64,000 nt of DNA from Hyphomonas polymorpha PS728 (lineage in GTDB: Bacteria > Pseudomonadota > Alphaproteobacteria > Caulobacterales > Hyphomonadaceae), in the NCBI RefSeq assembly GCF_000685315.1, contig NZ_ARYM01000003.1, positions 62,001 to 126,000 of the forward strand, written 5' to 3'. The position numbers were made by a program, and so were the translations under genes. Position 1 is the stretch's first letter. Each line of letters begins with the position of its first letter. Under the pieces are notes generated by a model. The model had not been told where the DNA came from, did not search any database, and saw only the letters and a program-made list of their open reading frames with translations. Below are positions 1 to 8,059 of the stretch, one piece after another.

Positions 1-127
1 GTCGTTGGCTCGCCGTCCGGGAACAGGCGTAGGGCCGCGGAAGGCACCTTCCGTTCATGCGACATGTCATGAACCCGCCGCGGGGAGGCAACGCACATCC
101 TCCGGCCAAAGAAGGACCTGTGGACCC

Positions 128-1978
128 ATGTTCCTCAGACTTACCCTCATGGGCGCGTCTGCGCTTGTTCTCAATGCTTCTCTCGCGCAGGCTGAAGAAG
201 CCCGCGTGCTTGATCCCATCGAAGTTTCCGGCCTGCGCCCGGTCGAACTCGACAGCGTGACATCTTCCGTATCCGTACTGACGGTGGACGATCTGGCCGT
301 TCGCCTGTCACCCAACCCCGTAGACCAGCTGCGCGCTGTTCCGGGGGTGGCCGTTTCCCGTGCGGGAAGCGTTGGTGGCTTGACCCAGGTGCGGATGCGC
401 GGGGCCGAGGCCAACCATACGCTCGTCCTGTTTGAAGGCATCGAGATTTCCGATCCGGTGAATGGTGAGACAGATTTCGGCCTGCTGACGGCGCTGCCGG
501 TTGGGCGGATCGAAGTGTTGCGCGGGGCGGCGTCTTCGATCCACGGATCAGACGCGATCGGCGGCGTGGTGTCGCTTTCGGCGGCGCGGGAAGCAGGGTT
601 CAACGCTTCTGCGGAGGCGGGCAGCTTTGGCACCGTGCGCGGCGCTGCGGGGTTTGGTGGGCCAAATTTTGGTGCAGCGGTTACCGGCTTTGCGACTGAT
701 GGCGTGGACTCCTCTGGCACGGGCGGCGGCAAGGATGGCTCTGAAGCGTTCTCCGGCCTGCTGACCAGCAAGCTTGATCTGGGGGCGGACTGGGCGCTGT
801 CTCTGGTTGGCCTGGCGCGGCAGACGGAGTCTGAATTCGATTCGGATACGGATTATGACGGGCTTCTCAACGACACTGACAATCGCACTGAGGCGGATCA
901 GTGGTTGATCGGCGGCGCGCTGACGGGCGCCTTTGGGCCCCTGGATCATGTGATCCGTGCCAGCTTCAATCAGGTGGAGCGGGACAATTTCAGTGGCGGC
1001 GCAAAGACGGATGATGCCAAGGGCAAGCGCACGAAACTTGCCTGGTCGCCGAGCTATACCAGCGGTATCCACACGCTGACCGGTCTGGTGGACTATGAGC
1101 GCGAAACCTATGATCGCCGCGACGTTCAGTATGGTGGCGGGACCGATGCGTCCGAAGCGTTTGAATCTGTCGGGTTTGCCGGTGAATACCGCCTTGCGGC
1201 CGGCGCTTTCGACTTCTCCGCATCGGCGCGTCATGACGACAACAAGGGCCGGTTTGACGATGCCACCACCTGGCGTCTGGGCGCGGGGTATGCGTTCGAT
1301 CAGGTGAACGGGCGCATTCGCGGCTCTGTTGGCACGGGCGTGAAAAATCCAACGTTCACGGAACTGTTCGGCTTCTTCCCCGGCAGCTTCGTCGGCAATC
1401 CGGACCTGAAGCCGGAAGAGTCCACCAGCTGGGAAATCGGTTGGGAACAGACGGTCGGCACGTTCAGCTATTCGGCGGCCTATTTCAGTGCCGATCTGGA
1501 GAACGAGATCTACACCGCCTTCAATCCGGATTTTACCTCCACAGCGGCGAACCGCGCCACTGACAGCGAGCGCAGCGGTGTCGAGCTGGCGGCGCGCTGG
1601 CAGGCGCTGGCAAATCTGGCGGTCTCCGGCCAGGCGACCTTCTTTGACTCGCAGGACAATAACGGCGTGGATGAAATCCGCATTCCGGATGCCACCGCTT
1701 CGCTGGCGATTGACTGGACGGTGAGGCCGGATGGCCTGCGGCTGGGCGCGGCGCTCGATTATGTGGGCGATCAGGGCGACACGGATTTCGGACCGTTTCC
1801 GGCCCGCCCGGTGACGCTGGGTGCCTACACGCTGGCGTCCATCACGGCAGAATATCCGCTCACGGATCGCATTGCGGTGACCTTGCGCGGCGAGAACATC
1901 TTCGATGAAACCGCCACTGACATCTATGGCTATAATGGCCCCGGTGCCGGTGTATTCATCGGGCTGAAACTGAAGTGA
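128..1978 (+). CDS. btuB: TonB-dependent outer membrane receptor, probably vitamin B12 receptor BtuB
   Basis: An outer membrane receptor of 616 residues that should import cobalamin using TonB energy. The ATG at 128 is preferred over in-frame upstream starts because it opens directly on a signal peptide (MFLRLTLMGASALVLN, cleavage near AQA-EE). A TonB-box-like stretch (VLDPIEVSG) follows, then a plug domain with LRAVPGV, the motif RMRGAEANHTLVLFEGI and IEVLRGAASSIHGSDAIGG. A beta-barrel follows, ending in a lysine after the typical alternating strand (GVFIGLKLK). An acidic loop (FDSDTDYDGLLNDTDN) may bind calcium, as in known BtuB proteins. The cobalamin assignment rests mainly on the following btuF-btuC-btuD genes; from sequence alone it could be a siderophore receptor. 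The stop overlaps the next start. Confidence 0.85.
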   Translation: MFLRLTLMGASALVLNASLAQAEEARVLDPIEVSGLRPVELDSVTSSVSVLTVDDLAVRLSPNPVDQLRAVPGVAVSRAGSVGGLTQVRMRGAEANHTLVLFEGIEISDPVNGETDFGLLTALPVGRIEVLRGAASSIHGSDAIGGVVSLSAAREAGFNASAEAGSFGTVRGAAGFGGPNFGAAVTGFATDGVDSSGTGGGKDGSEAFSGLLTSKLDLGADWALSLVGLARQTESEFDSDTDYDGLLNDTDNRTEADQWLIGGALTGAFGPLDHVIRASFNQVERDNFSGGAKTDDAKGKRTKLAWSPSYTSGIHTLTGLVDYERETYDRRDVQYGGGTDASEAFESVGFAGEYRLAAGAFDFSASARHDDNKGRFDDATTWRLGAGYAFDQVNGRIRGSVGTGVKNPTFTELFGFFPGSFVGNPDLKPEESTSWEIGWEQTVGTFSYSAAYFSADLENEIYTAFNPDFTSTAANRATDSERSGVELAARWQALANLAVSGQATFFDSQDNNGVDEIRIPDATASLAIDWTVRPDGLRLGAALDYVGDQGDTDFGPFPARPVTLGAYTLASITAEYPLTDRIAVTLRGENIFDETATDIYGYNGPGAGVFIGLKLK

Positions 1979-2772
1979 GACTGAGGCTTGCCGCCTTGCT
2001 CCTGATAGGGCTGACCGGCTTTGCTTCGGCAGAGCCGGCCAGCCCTACAATTGTGTCCCTGGACTATTGCGCCGATCAGTTCGTGCTGGCGCTGGCAGAC
2101 CGGGAGCAGATACTTGCGCTCTCAAAGGATAGCGAACGACAGTTCAGCCATCTGAGGGACAAGGCGGCAGGCATTCCCAAGGTGCGCGCGGCGGCGGAGG
2201 ATGTCGTCGCGCTCGCCCCGGAGGTTGTCGTGCGCAGCTGGGGCGGGGACGCGCGGGCGCTGGCGCTTTACCAGCGTTTCGGCATCCGCACGGTCCAGAT
2301 CGGCTATGCAAATGACGTAGACGGCACGGGCGACCTGCTGCGCGAGGTAGCCTCCGCCATCGGGCAGGGGCCGCGGGCGGAGGCTATTCTGGCGGCAGCG
2401 CCCAAGCCGGCTGCGCCGAGCGGGCGGGCGGCGCTGTATGTGACACCGGGCGGGGTGAGCGCGGGCAAGGATACGATGATCGCCTCGATCATGACGCATG
2501 CGGGTCTTGAGAACGCCAATGCCGGAACGGGCTGGACAAGTCTGCCGCTGGAAAGTCTGGTGATGGAGCCGCCGGGGCTGATGCTGGCGGCGTTTTTCGG
2601 GTTTGATGATGATGCGACCGACAGCTGGTCTGTCTCGCGCCATCCGGTGATGCGGCGGCTGATGGCGAAGGCGCAGGTGATTGATATGGACGAGTCCCGC
2701 GTGTCCTGCGGCGCCTGGTTCGTGGCGGATGAGGCGGCCGATATTGCCGCCGCGCTGGAGGCGGCGCGATGA
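1975..2772 (+). CDS. btuF: Periplasmic cobalamin-binding protein of an ABC importer (BtuF-like)
   Basis: A protein of 265 residues starting with GTG inside the btuB stop (GTGA overlap), which implies translational coupling. It has a Sec signal peptide (MRLRLAALLLIGLTGFASA) and then the BtuF/FecB-type periplasmic-binding fold: IVSLDYCADQFVLALAD near the N-terminus, VVALAPEVVV before the linker, and a C-terminal lobe. No lipobox cysteine is seen, so it should be soluble in the periplasm. By family it delivers corrinoid from the outer membrane receptor to the BtuC permease. A siderophore-binding role is the main alternative, because the family is shared. Confidence 0.8.
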   Translation: MRLRLAALLLIGLTGFASAEPASPTIVSLDYCADQFVLALADREQILALSKDSERQFSHLRDKAAGIPKVRAAAEDVVALAPEVVVRSWGGDARALALYQRFGIRTVQIGYANDVDGTGDLLREVASAIGQGPRAEAILAAAPKPAAPSGRAALYVTPGGVSAGKDTMIASIMTHAGLENANAGTGWTSLPLESLVMEPPGLMLAAFFGFDDDATDSWSVSRHPVMRRLMAKAQVIDMDESRVSCGAWFVADEAADIAAALEAAR

Positions 2773-3752
2773 GCCGCTTGACGCTCGGGCTGGCGCTGGT
2801 GGCGGCGGTTCTGTTTGCGATCTCCGGGCTGTTGGGCACGGCCGCAGTGCCGATCGGGGACGCGCTGGCTGCGCTTGCCGGGCAGGGCGACGCGCGTGTG
2901 CAGGCGATTGTCTGGGAATTGCGCCTGCCGCGCGCGGTCGCGGCGTTTGCCGTGGGCGCAGCGTTGGGGCTTGCGGGGGCGGGGTTGCAGGGATTGTTGC
3001 AGAACCCGCTGGCCGAGCCGGGCGTGCTGGGTGTGTCTGCCTTCTCTGCTTTGGGCGCGGTGGTGGCGATCTTCTTCGGCTTTGCGGCGGTGAACAGTTT
3101 TGCTGTGCCGGTGGCGGCCATCCTGGGCGCGGGCGTGGCCACGCTGCTGCTGGTGTTTGCGGCGATGCGCGGGGCAGGCAGTGTGACGCTGCTGCTGATC
3201 GGCATCGGGCTTTCCAGTTTTGCCGGGGCGCTGATATCTCTGGCTCTCAACATGGCGCCGAACCCTTACAGCCTGGCAGACCTCGTGAACTGGATGATGG
3301 GCTCGGTCGCCAACCGGTCCTGGCACGACATTCTGCTGGGCGCGCCGGGATGGGTGATCGGGGCGGCGCTGGTGTTTCTGGCGGGGCCGGGGCTGCGGGC
3401 GCTGAGCTTTGGCGACGAGACGGCAAACAGCCTGGGCGCAGACCCCCGGCGCATTCGCCTGCTGGTGATTGGCGGCACGTCGCTGCTGGCGGGCGCCAGC
3501 GTGGCGACAGCGGGCACCATCGGCTTTGTCGGTATCGTGGCGCCGCATGTGATCCGGCCGTTCGTGCGGTATGACCCGCAACGGCTGCTGATCCCGTCGG
3601 CGCTGCTGGCGGGCATCATCCTGATGGCGGCGGATATTGCGATCCGCGTGCTGCCCTTCCAGCAGGAGCTGAAGCTGGGCGTGGCGGCGGCGCTGGTGGG
3701 CGGGCCGGTTTTCATCTGGATCGCGGCGCGGCTGGGGAGGGCGTCGTCATGA
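2769..3752 (+). CDS. btuC: ABC transporter permease of the FecCD/BtuC family
   Basis: A very hydrophobic protein of 327 residues, of normal length for the ten-helix FecCD/BtuC permeases. Family features seen are LRLPRAVAAFAVGAALGLAG, GLLQNPLAEPGVLGVSAFSALGA, and near the C-terminus GTIGFVGIVAPHVIRPFV, which carries the coupling helix that contacts the ATPase. The ATG at 2769 overlaps the btuF stop by 4 bases, and the gene overlaps btuD by 4 bases. It should form the inner membrane channel through which BtuF hands over the corrinoid. Confidence 0.85.
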   Translation: MSRLTLGLALVAAVLFAISGLLGTAAVPIGDALAALAGQGDARVQAIVWELRLPRAVAAFAVGAALGLAGAGLQGLLQNPLAEPGVLGVSAFSALGAVVAIFFGFAAVNSFAVPVAAILGAGVATLLLVFAAMRGAGSVTLLLIGIGLSSFAGALISLALNMAPNPYSLADLVNWMMGSVANRSWHDILLGAPGWVIGAALVFLAGPGLRALSFGDETANSLGADPRRIRLLVIGGTSLLAGASVATAGTIGFVGIVAPHVIRPFVRYDPQRLLIPSALLAGIILMAADIAIRVLPFQQELKLGVAAALVGGPVFIWIAARLGRASS

Positions 3753-4498
3753 TTTCGGCGGAGCATCTGAGCGTGACGCTGAATGGCCGGGATGTGGCGC
3801 GGGACGTGTCCTTCTGGCTGACCAATGGCGAGATGGCTGCGCTGGTTGGCCCCAACGGCGCGGGCAAGAGTTCGGTGCTGAAGGCGCTGGCGGGCGTGGT
3901 GCCTTGCCAGGGAGAGGTTCGCATAAGCAGCGCCCCGGCGGACAAGCTGAGCGTGCGGGAGCGGGCAAAGTATCTGGCCTGGCTGCCTCAGACCCGGCCA
4001 GTGGCCTGGAACCTGAGGGTGGAGGATGTAGTGGCGCTGGGGCGGTTTGCGCAGGCGCCGGCACCGTTCGACCGCATGGGGCCGGCCGATCAGGCCGCGG
4101 TGCGCGAGGCGTTGGACAAGGCCGACGCGACCCATCTTTCCGGGCGGCCGTTTGAGGCACTTTCCGGCGGGGAGCAGGCGCGGGTGCATCTGGCGCGGCT
4201 GCTGGCGTCGCCGGCGCCGGTGCTGTTGCTGGACGAGCCGTGCGCAGCGCTGGATGTGGCGCATCAGCTGGACCTGATGCAGGCATTGACGACGGAGGCG
4301 AAGGCGGGGCGAACGCTGCTGATCGTGCTGCACGATCTGGAACTGGCGGCGCGGTTTTGCCCGCGCATTCTTGTGATGCAGGCGGGCGCGCTGGTCGCCG
4401 ATGGCGCGCCGGAGGCGGCGCTTTCGGCGCAGACGCTGGCGGATGTTTTTGGCGTCCGGAAAAACGACAGCGGGCGGCTGGAGCGTGCAAATCGCTGA
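3749..4498 (+). CDS. btuD: ABC transporter ATPase for cobalamin/iron-complex uptake (BtuD-like)
   Basis: An ATPase of 249 residues with all ABC motifs: Walker A GPNGAGKSS (residues 34-42), Q-loop in WLPQTRP, signature LSGGEQARVHLARLL, Walker B VLLLDEPCAALD and the H-loop histidine in LIVLHD. It powers the BtuC permease encoded just upstream, with a 4-base overlap. It is the last gene of the btuBFCD operon. The 118 bases after it contain no clear terminator but do contain the decamer repeat at 4570. Confidence 0.85.
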   Translation: MISAEHLSVTLNGRDVARDVSFWLTNGEMAALVGPNGAGKSSVLKALAGVVPCQGEVRISSAPADKLSVRERAKYLAWLPQTRPVAWNLRVEDVVALGRFAQAPAPFDRMGPADQAAVREALDKADATHLSGRPFEALSGGEQARVHLARLLASPAPVLLLDEPCAALDVAHQLDLMQALTTEAKAGRTLLIVLHDLELAARFCPRILVMQAGALVADGAPEAALSAQTLADVFGVRKNDSGRLERANR

Positions 4499-4569
4499 TA
4501 TTACCGGCCATTTCGGAGCGTTATCTGGAATTTTCACTGCCGCGTTAGGGCGATGTTAGGCCAGTTTTG

Positions 4570-4599
4570 GGACAAATCCGGACAATTCGGGACAAACAG
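4570..4599 (+). repeat. Array of three 10-bp GGACA-type direct repeats
   Basis: Three contiguous 10-base units, GGACAAATCC, GGACAATTCG and GGACAAACAG, lie 17 bases before the start of the small gene at 4617. The first two units are identical, as a 20-base string, to units two and three of the array at 56146-56195, and a CAGTTT-like lead-in precedes both. The exact 10-base period would place each GGACA on the same face of the helix, which suggests a protein-binding array (inference). Confidence 0.6.
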
Positions 4600-4616
4600 A
4601 TCCCAAGGGTGACCCC

Positions 4617-4859
4617 ATGAACGCCGTCAAGAAACCCCATGACCGGGAACCGGAAACGCCCGCCGCCAAGCCGGCCGACGAAATGGCAGAGGCGCCGGCG
4701 CGCACGGGCCACCATTCCCCCGTTCATGTTCTGCATTCCCGTCTCGAGGCCGCCTTTACGCCGCAGAATGAAAGCCGGCTGATGCGCATTCTCACCATGC
4801 TGCTTGTGGTTGCACTTTCGACCTGGCTGGCAGCGCAGGTTTTGCTGGGCGGGGCCTGA
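4617..4859 (+). CDS. Small hypothetical protein with one C-terminal membrane helix
   Basis: An 80-residue protein I do not recognise. The first 55 residues are charged and proline/alanine-rich (KKPHDREPETPAAKPADEMA) and look disordered. The last 20 residues form one hydrophobic helix (ILTMLLVVALSTWLAAQVLL) ending almost at the C-terminus, so it is probably a tail-anchored inner membrane protein. The ATG lies 17 bases after the decamer array, with AAGGGTG upstream as a possible ribosome binding site. It stands alone between btuD and galU. Codon use matches its neighbours. Confidence 0.6.
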   Translation: MNAVKKPHDREPETPAAKPADEMAEAPARTGHHSPVHVLHSRLEAAFTPQNESRLMRILTMLLVVALSTWLAAQVLLGGA

Positions 4860-4955
4860 GCGATTTTCACCTGACACTCGCCTGACGGGCGATTTGCTGG
4901 ACACAGGCAGGATGGGACGCTAGGTCACTGCCGGGTTTCAAGGAGTTTTACGCGC

Positions 4956-5828
4956 ATGCGCGTCAGAAAAGCTGTTCTTCCCGTTGCCGGGCTCGGCACG
5001 CGCGTGCTGCCGGCCACCAAGGCCATCCCCAAGGAGTTGCTCCCGGTCGTTGACCGGCCGGTGATCCAGTATGTGGTGGACGAGGCGCTGGAAGCGGGGA
5101 TCGAGCACATCGTGTTCGTGACCGGCCGCAGCAAGGGCGCGATCGAAGACTATTTCGACCATGCGTATGAGCTGGAAAGCCAGCTGACCGCCAAGAACAA
5201 GACCGACATCCTGAAACAGGTGGAGGCTTCGCGCCTTCCGGCAGGCTCGTCCAGCTTTGTGCGCCAGCAGGCGCCGCTGGGGCTGGGCCATGCCGTGTGG
5301 TGCGCGCGCGATGTGATCGGCGACGAGCCTTTTGCCGTGCTGCTGCCCGATGTGATCGTGAAGGGCAAACCTTCGAGCCTGAAACAGATGATCGACGTCT
5401 ATGACAAGGTGGGCGGCAATGTGATCGCGGTAGACCCGGTTCCGGAGGAGCGGGTGTCTTCCTATGGCGTGATTGCGCCGGTTTCGCGCGATGGGCGCCT
5501 CATCAAGATGTCCGGCATGGTGGAGAAGCCGCCGCGCGAGAGCGCGCCGTCAAACCTCGCCATCACCGGCCGTTACATTCTCCAGCCGGAAATCTTCGGC
5601 CTTCTGGAAAAGCAGGGCGCAGGCGCAGGCGGGGAAATCCAGCTGACCGATTCCATGGCGAAGCTGATGGATATCCAGGATTTCTACGCCTATGAGTTTG
5701 AAGGCACGGTGCATGATTGCGGGAACAAGACCGGCTATTTCGACGCCGTTCTGGCCCATGCGCTGGATAATCCGGATACGGCAGACTTTGCCAGGTCTCT
5801 GGTGAAGAAGACCGCGCAGGGGCTTTGA
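4956..5828 (+). CDS. galU: UTP-glucose-1-phosphate uridylyltransferase
   Basis: An enzyme of 290 residues, the usual GalU length, that makes UDP-glucose from UTP and glucose-1-phosphate for envelope polysaccharides. The nucleotide-binding N-terminus is intact (KAVLPVAGLGTRVLPATKAI, then PKELLPVVDRPVIQYVVDEA). GLGHAVWCARDVIGDEPFAVLLPDV carries the substrate and metal site, and GGEIQLTD is a typical late motif. AAGGAG about 11 bases before the ATG supports the start. It is a single gene; no pathway partners are adjacent. Confidence 0.95.
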   Translation: MRVRKAVLPVAGLGTRVLPATKAIPKELLPVVDRPVIQYVVDEALEAGIEHIVFVTGRSKGAIEDYFDHAYELESQLTAKNKTDILKQVEASRLPAGSSSFVRQQAPLGLGHAVWCARDVIGDEPFAVLLPDVIVKGKPSSLKQMIDVYDKVGGNVIAVDPVPEERVSSYGVIAPVSRDGRLIKMSGMVEKPPRESAPSNLAITGRYILQPEIFGLLEKQGAGAGGEIQLTDSMAKLMDIQDFYAYEFEGTVHDCGNKTGYFDAVLAHALDNPDTADFARSLVKKTAQGL

Positions 5829-5989
5829 TCTGATTTTGCCGGGGCACGGGCTTATGCCGGCGCGGGCCTTCCCTCCAGAGGATAAGGGGCACTCAGGCTG
5901 ACGGGGTGAAATATCCTGTCACATGAAGTGGGAGAGGCGGGTCTTTTACCCGCTTTACCCGGCGTCGCTCTTCTGATTATCACGGCGCC

Positions 5990-6985
5990 ATGACAAAACC
6001 GCTGAAACTCCCCGCTTTCGAAGATGTTCTTGCTGCTGCCGAGCGCCAGCGCGGCGTGGTGCGCGAGACGCCGGTGCTGTCGCATCCGGCGCTGGATGAA
6101 CTGGCCGGGGCGGAACTGCTGATCAAGGCTGAGTGCCTGCAGGTGACCGGGAGTTTCAAGATCCGCGGGGCGATGAACCGGCTGGCGCAGGTGCCCCCTG
6201 AAGGAAAGGTGGCCGGCGTGGTGGCGTTTTCTTCCGGCAACCATGCGCAGGGCGTGGCGCGGGCCGCGCGCCTTCTGGGGATGCCGGCGCTGATCGTGAT
6301 GCCGGCCGATGCGCCGCAGGTGAAGGTAGACGGCGTGATCGCCGATGGCGGCGAGGTTTACCTTTATGATCGCAACACCGAAGACCGCGAGGAAATCTGC
6401 GCGCGCCTGGCGGCTGAACGCGGCGCCGTGATTGTTCCGAGCTATGATGATTTTGACATCATCGCCGGGCAGGGCACTGCGGGGCTTGAGTTTGCGCGCC
6501 AGGCAGAGGCGATGGGCAAGCCGCTGGACCATCTGATTTCCCCTGCTGGCGGCGGCGGACTGATCAATGGCGTGGCGCTGGCCTTCGGGCAGCTGTCGCC
6601 AGCCACAAAAATTTGGGCGGCGGAGCCGGAAGCGCATGACGATTGGGCGCGGTCTCTGGAAGCGGGCGAGATCCTCGCCAATGCGCCGGGCACACGCTCG
6701 ATCTGTGACGCCATCCTTACGCCAAAGCCAGGCTATCTGACTTTTGCGCTGGGCCAGCGCCAGCTGGCGGGCGGTTTGCGGGTTTCCGATGCAGAGGTGC
6801 GCGAGGCCATGCGGATGGCTTTCCGTTACCTGCGCGTTGTGGGCGAGCCGGGCGGATGTGCTGCGCTGGCGGCGGCGCTGAAGGGCGTGCCTGAAGGGAT
6901 GAAGGGCAAACCCATCGGCGTCATTCTTTCAGGCGGGAATGTGGACGCCGCCCTTTATGCCGGGATCATTGGCGGGGCAGCCTGA
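5990..6985 (+). CDS. PLP-dependent threonine/serine dehydratase (or serine racemase-like enzyme)
   Basis: A fold-type II PLP enzyme of 331 residues. The PLP lysine is K57 in the motif SFKIRGA. The phosphate/substrate loop is SSGNHAQGVA and the glycine-rich PLP-phosphate loop is PAGGGGLINGVA; LSGGN near the C-terminus is also typical. It lacks the C-terminal ACT regulatory domain of biosynthetic IlvA, so it resembles catabolic threonine ammonia-lyase, serine racemase or hydroxyaspartate ammonia-lyase. These cannot be separated by eye. It is a single gene between galU and the pilus operon. Confidence 0.85.
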   Translation: MTKPLKLPAFEDVLAAAERQRGVVRETPVLSHPALDELAGAELLIKAECLQVTGSFKIRGAMNRLAQVPPEGKVAGVVAFSSGNHAQGVARAARLLGMPALIVMPADAPQVKVDGVIADGGEVYLYDRNTEDREEICARLAAERGAVIVPSYDDFDIIAGQGTAGLEFARQAEAMGKPLDHLISPAGGGGLINGVALAFGQLSPATKIWAAEPEAHDDWARSLEAGEILANAPGTRSICDAILTPKPGYLTFALGQRQLAGGLRVSDAEVREAMRMAFRYLRVVGEPGGCAALAAALKGVPEGMKGKPIGVILSGGNVDAALYAGIIGGAA

Positions 6986-7002
6986 AACATGGTTGACGCG
7001 AA

Positions 7003-7088
7003 TTAACCCTGTCTGCTTACGGATAATAATTCGTAATCGCACTGCCAGTATGGTTAAATTCACCTTCCGCCCCCGGATGAGATTAACC
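7003..7088. promoter_or_regulatory. Possible CtrA-type half sites upstream of the pilus operon
   Basis: The 189-base gap before cpaB is AT-richer than its surroundings and holds three TTAACC-type words: 7003-7008 (plus strand), 7050-7057 (ATGGTTAA, i.e. TTAACCAT on the minus strand) and 7083-7088. CtrA of Caulobacter binds TTAA-N7-TTAA, and a TTAACCAT half-site is recognised in some promoters. The N7 spacing is not met here, so this is only a hint that the operon is cell-cycle controlled, as pil genes are in Caulobacter. Confidence 0.25.
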
Positions 7089-7174
7089 GCGTCTCTTTCA
7101 GGAGACCTTATAACGCATTGCTTAAACCTGTAGCCGGGAACGCAGCAGAAGCTGTGTTGATAGAGGGCTTCAGA

Positions 7175-8059
7175 ATGAAAGCGATACCCCTGATAAGCCT
7201 TGGCTTGTCTCTGGCGCTGGGCGCGGGCGCTATTTTTTTCGGGCGTGAATTCATGGGCAACAGCAGCCCGGAGGCGAATGCCGCCGTGGTGGCGGCGCCT
7301 GCAATCCAGATGACGCAGATTGCCGTTGCGAAGACGGCGATCGAGCCCGGCAAGCTGATTGATCCTGCAATCGTGGAGCTGCGGGACTGGCCAGAGAACG
7401 CCGTTCCGGCGGGCGCGCTGCGCGCCGTTTCCGATCTGGGCGAGAAAGCTTATTCCCGCGGGTTGATGGTGGCGGGTGAGCCGCTGCTGGCGGAGAAGAT
7501 CGACATGACCGGCAGTGTGCTGACATTGGCGGCGAATATCCAGCCGGGGATGCGGGCCGTTTCGGTGGTGGTTTCCAACGATACCGGCGTGGCAGGGTTT
7601 GTGCTGCCGGGCGACCGTGTGGATGTGAACGAGTTTGTCGAGGAGAAGGACGCGCGTGCGGCGCCGGAAGATGCGCGGCGCTCGGCCAATGTGCTGGCGC
7701 AACCTGTGCTCAGGGGCGTGAAAGTTCTGGCTGTGGACCAGACGTTTGAATCCGGCCTTGAGGGCGCGCGGCCTTCCAATACCGTGACGCTGGAAGTGAC
7801 GCCGCAGGACGCGCTTCTGCTGGGCGCGGCGAGCCGGCGCGCGGCGCTGGGCCTTGCGCTGATCGGGCGGGAGGAAGAACTCGCCGAGGTGATCGAGGCG
7901 CCGAAGGCGGCGAAGAAACCGCAGACACGCCCGGCGCGGACGGCGCGTGCGCCCACGACGGCCACTGTGCGCGTGATCAATGGATCGGAGGATACGCAGG
8001 TGACGACACCTGTGGCGCCGCCGGCAGTTCCTGCTGCGGCAACGGGAGGGACAGGCTGA
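7175..8059 (+). CDS. cpaB: Flp/Tad pilus assembly protein CpaB (RcpC)
   Basis: A protein of 294 residues, first gene of the pilus operon. The ATG at 7175 directly precedes a signal anchor (MKAIPLISLGLSLALGAGAIFF); an in-frame TTG further upstream is not needed. After it comes a SAF-type domain (IAVAKTAIEPGKLIDPAIVELRDWP, then GLMVAGEPLLAEKI) and the CpaB core RAVSVVVSNDTGVAGFVLPGDRVDV. The C-terminal 50 residues are low-complexity, rich in Ala, Lys, Thr and Pro. By family it is periplasmic and works with the secretin CpaC. The stop overlaps the cpaC ATG by one base. Confidence 0.88.
   Translation: MKAIPLISLGLSLALGAGAIFFGREFMGNSSPEANAAVVAAPAIQMTQIAVAKTAIEPGKLIDPAIVELRDWPENAVPAGALRAVSDLGEKAYSRGLMVAGEPLLAEKIDMTGSVLTLAANIQPGMRAVSVVVSNDTGVAGFVLPGDRVDVNEFVEEKDARAAPEDARRSANVLAQPVLRGVKVLAVDQTFESGLEGARPSNTVTLEVTPQDALLLGAASRRAALGLALIGREEELAEVIEAPKAAKKPQTRPARTARAPTTATVRVINGSEDTQVTTPVAPPAVPAAATGGTG

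Noticed and set aside
1-127. Cobalamin riboswitch before btuB
   Set aside because: A B12-responsive riboswitch would be expected, and GGAGG/CCTCC (84-88/99-103) can pair, but no convincing B12 box (AGCCxGGAGACC-type) or other core motif is visible in the bases present. The upstream part may lie outside the window. A covariance search (RF00174) with flanking sequence would decide.
4570-4599. CRISPR array
   Set aside because: The direct repeats are 10 bases with no unique spacers, far below CRISPR repeat length, and no cas genes are present.
7003-7088. Full CtrA binding site
   Set aside because: TTAACC words are present but no TTAA-N7-TTAA pair occurs, so only possible half sites are recorded.
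7118-7174. Upstream TTG start for cpaB
   Set aside because: The ATG at 7175 opens directly on the signal anchor; the upstream extension has no recognisable features and would precede it with a polar segment.
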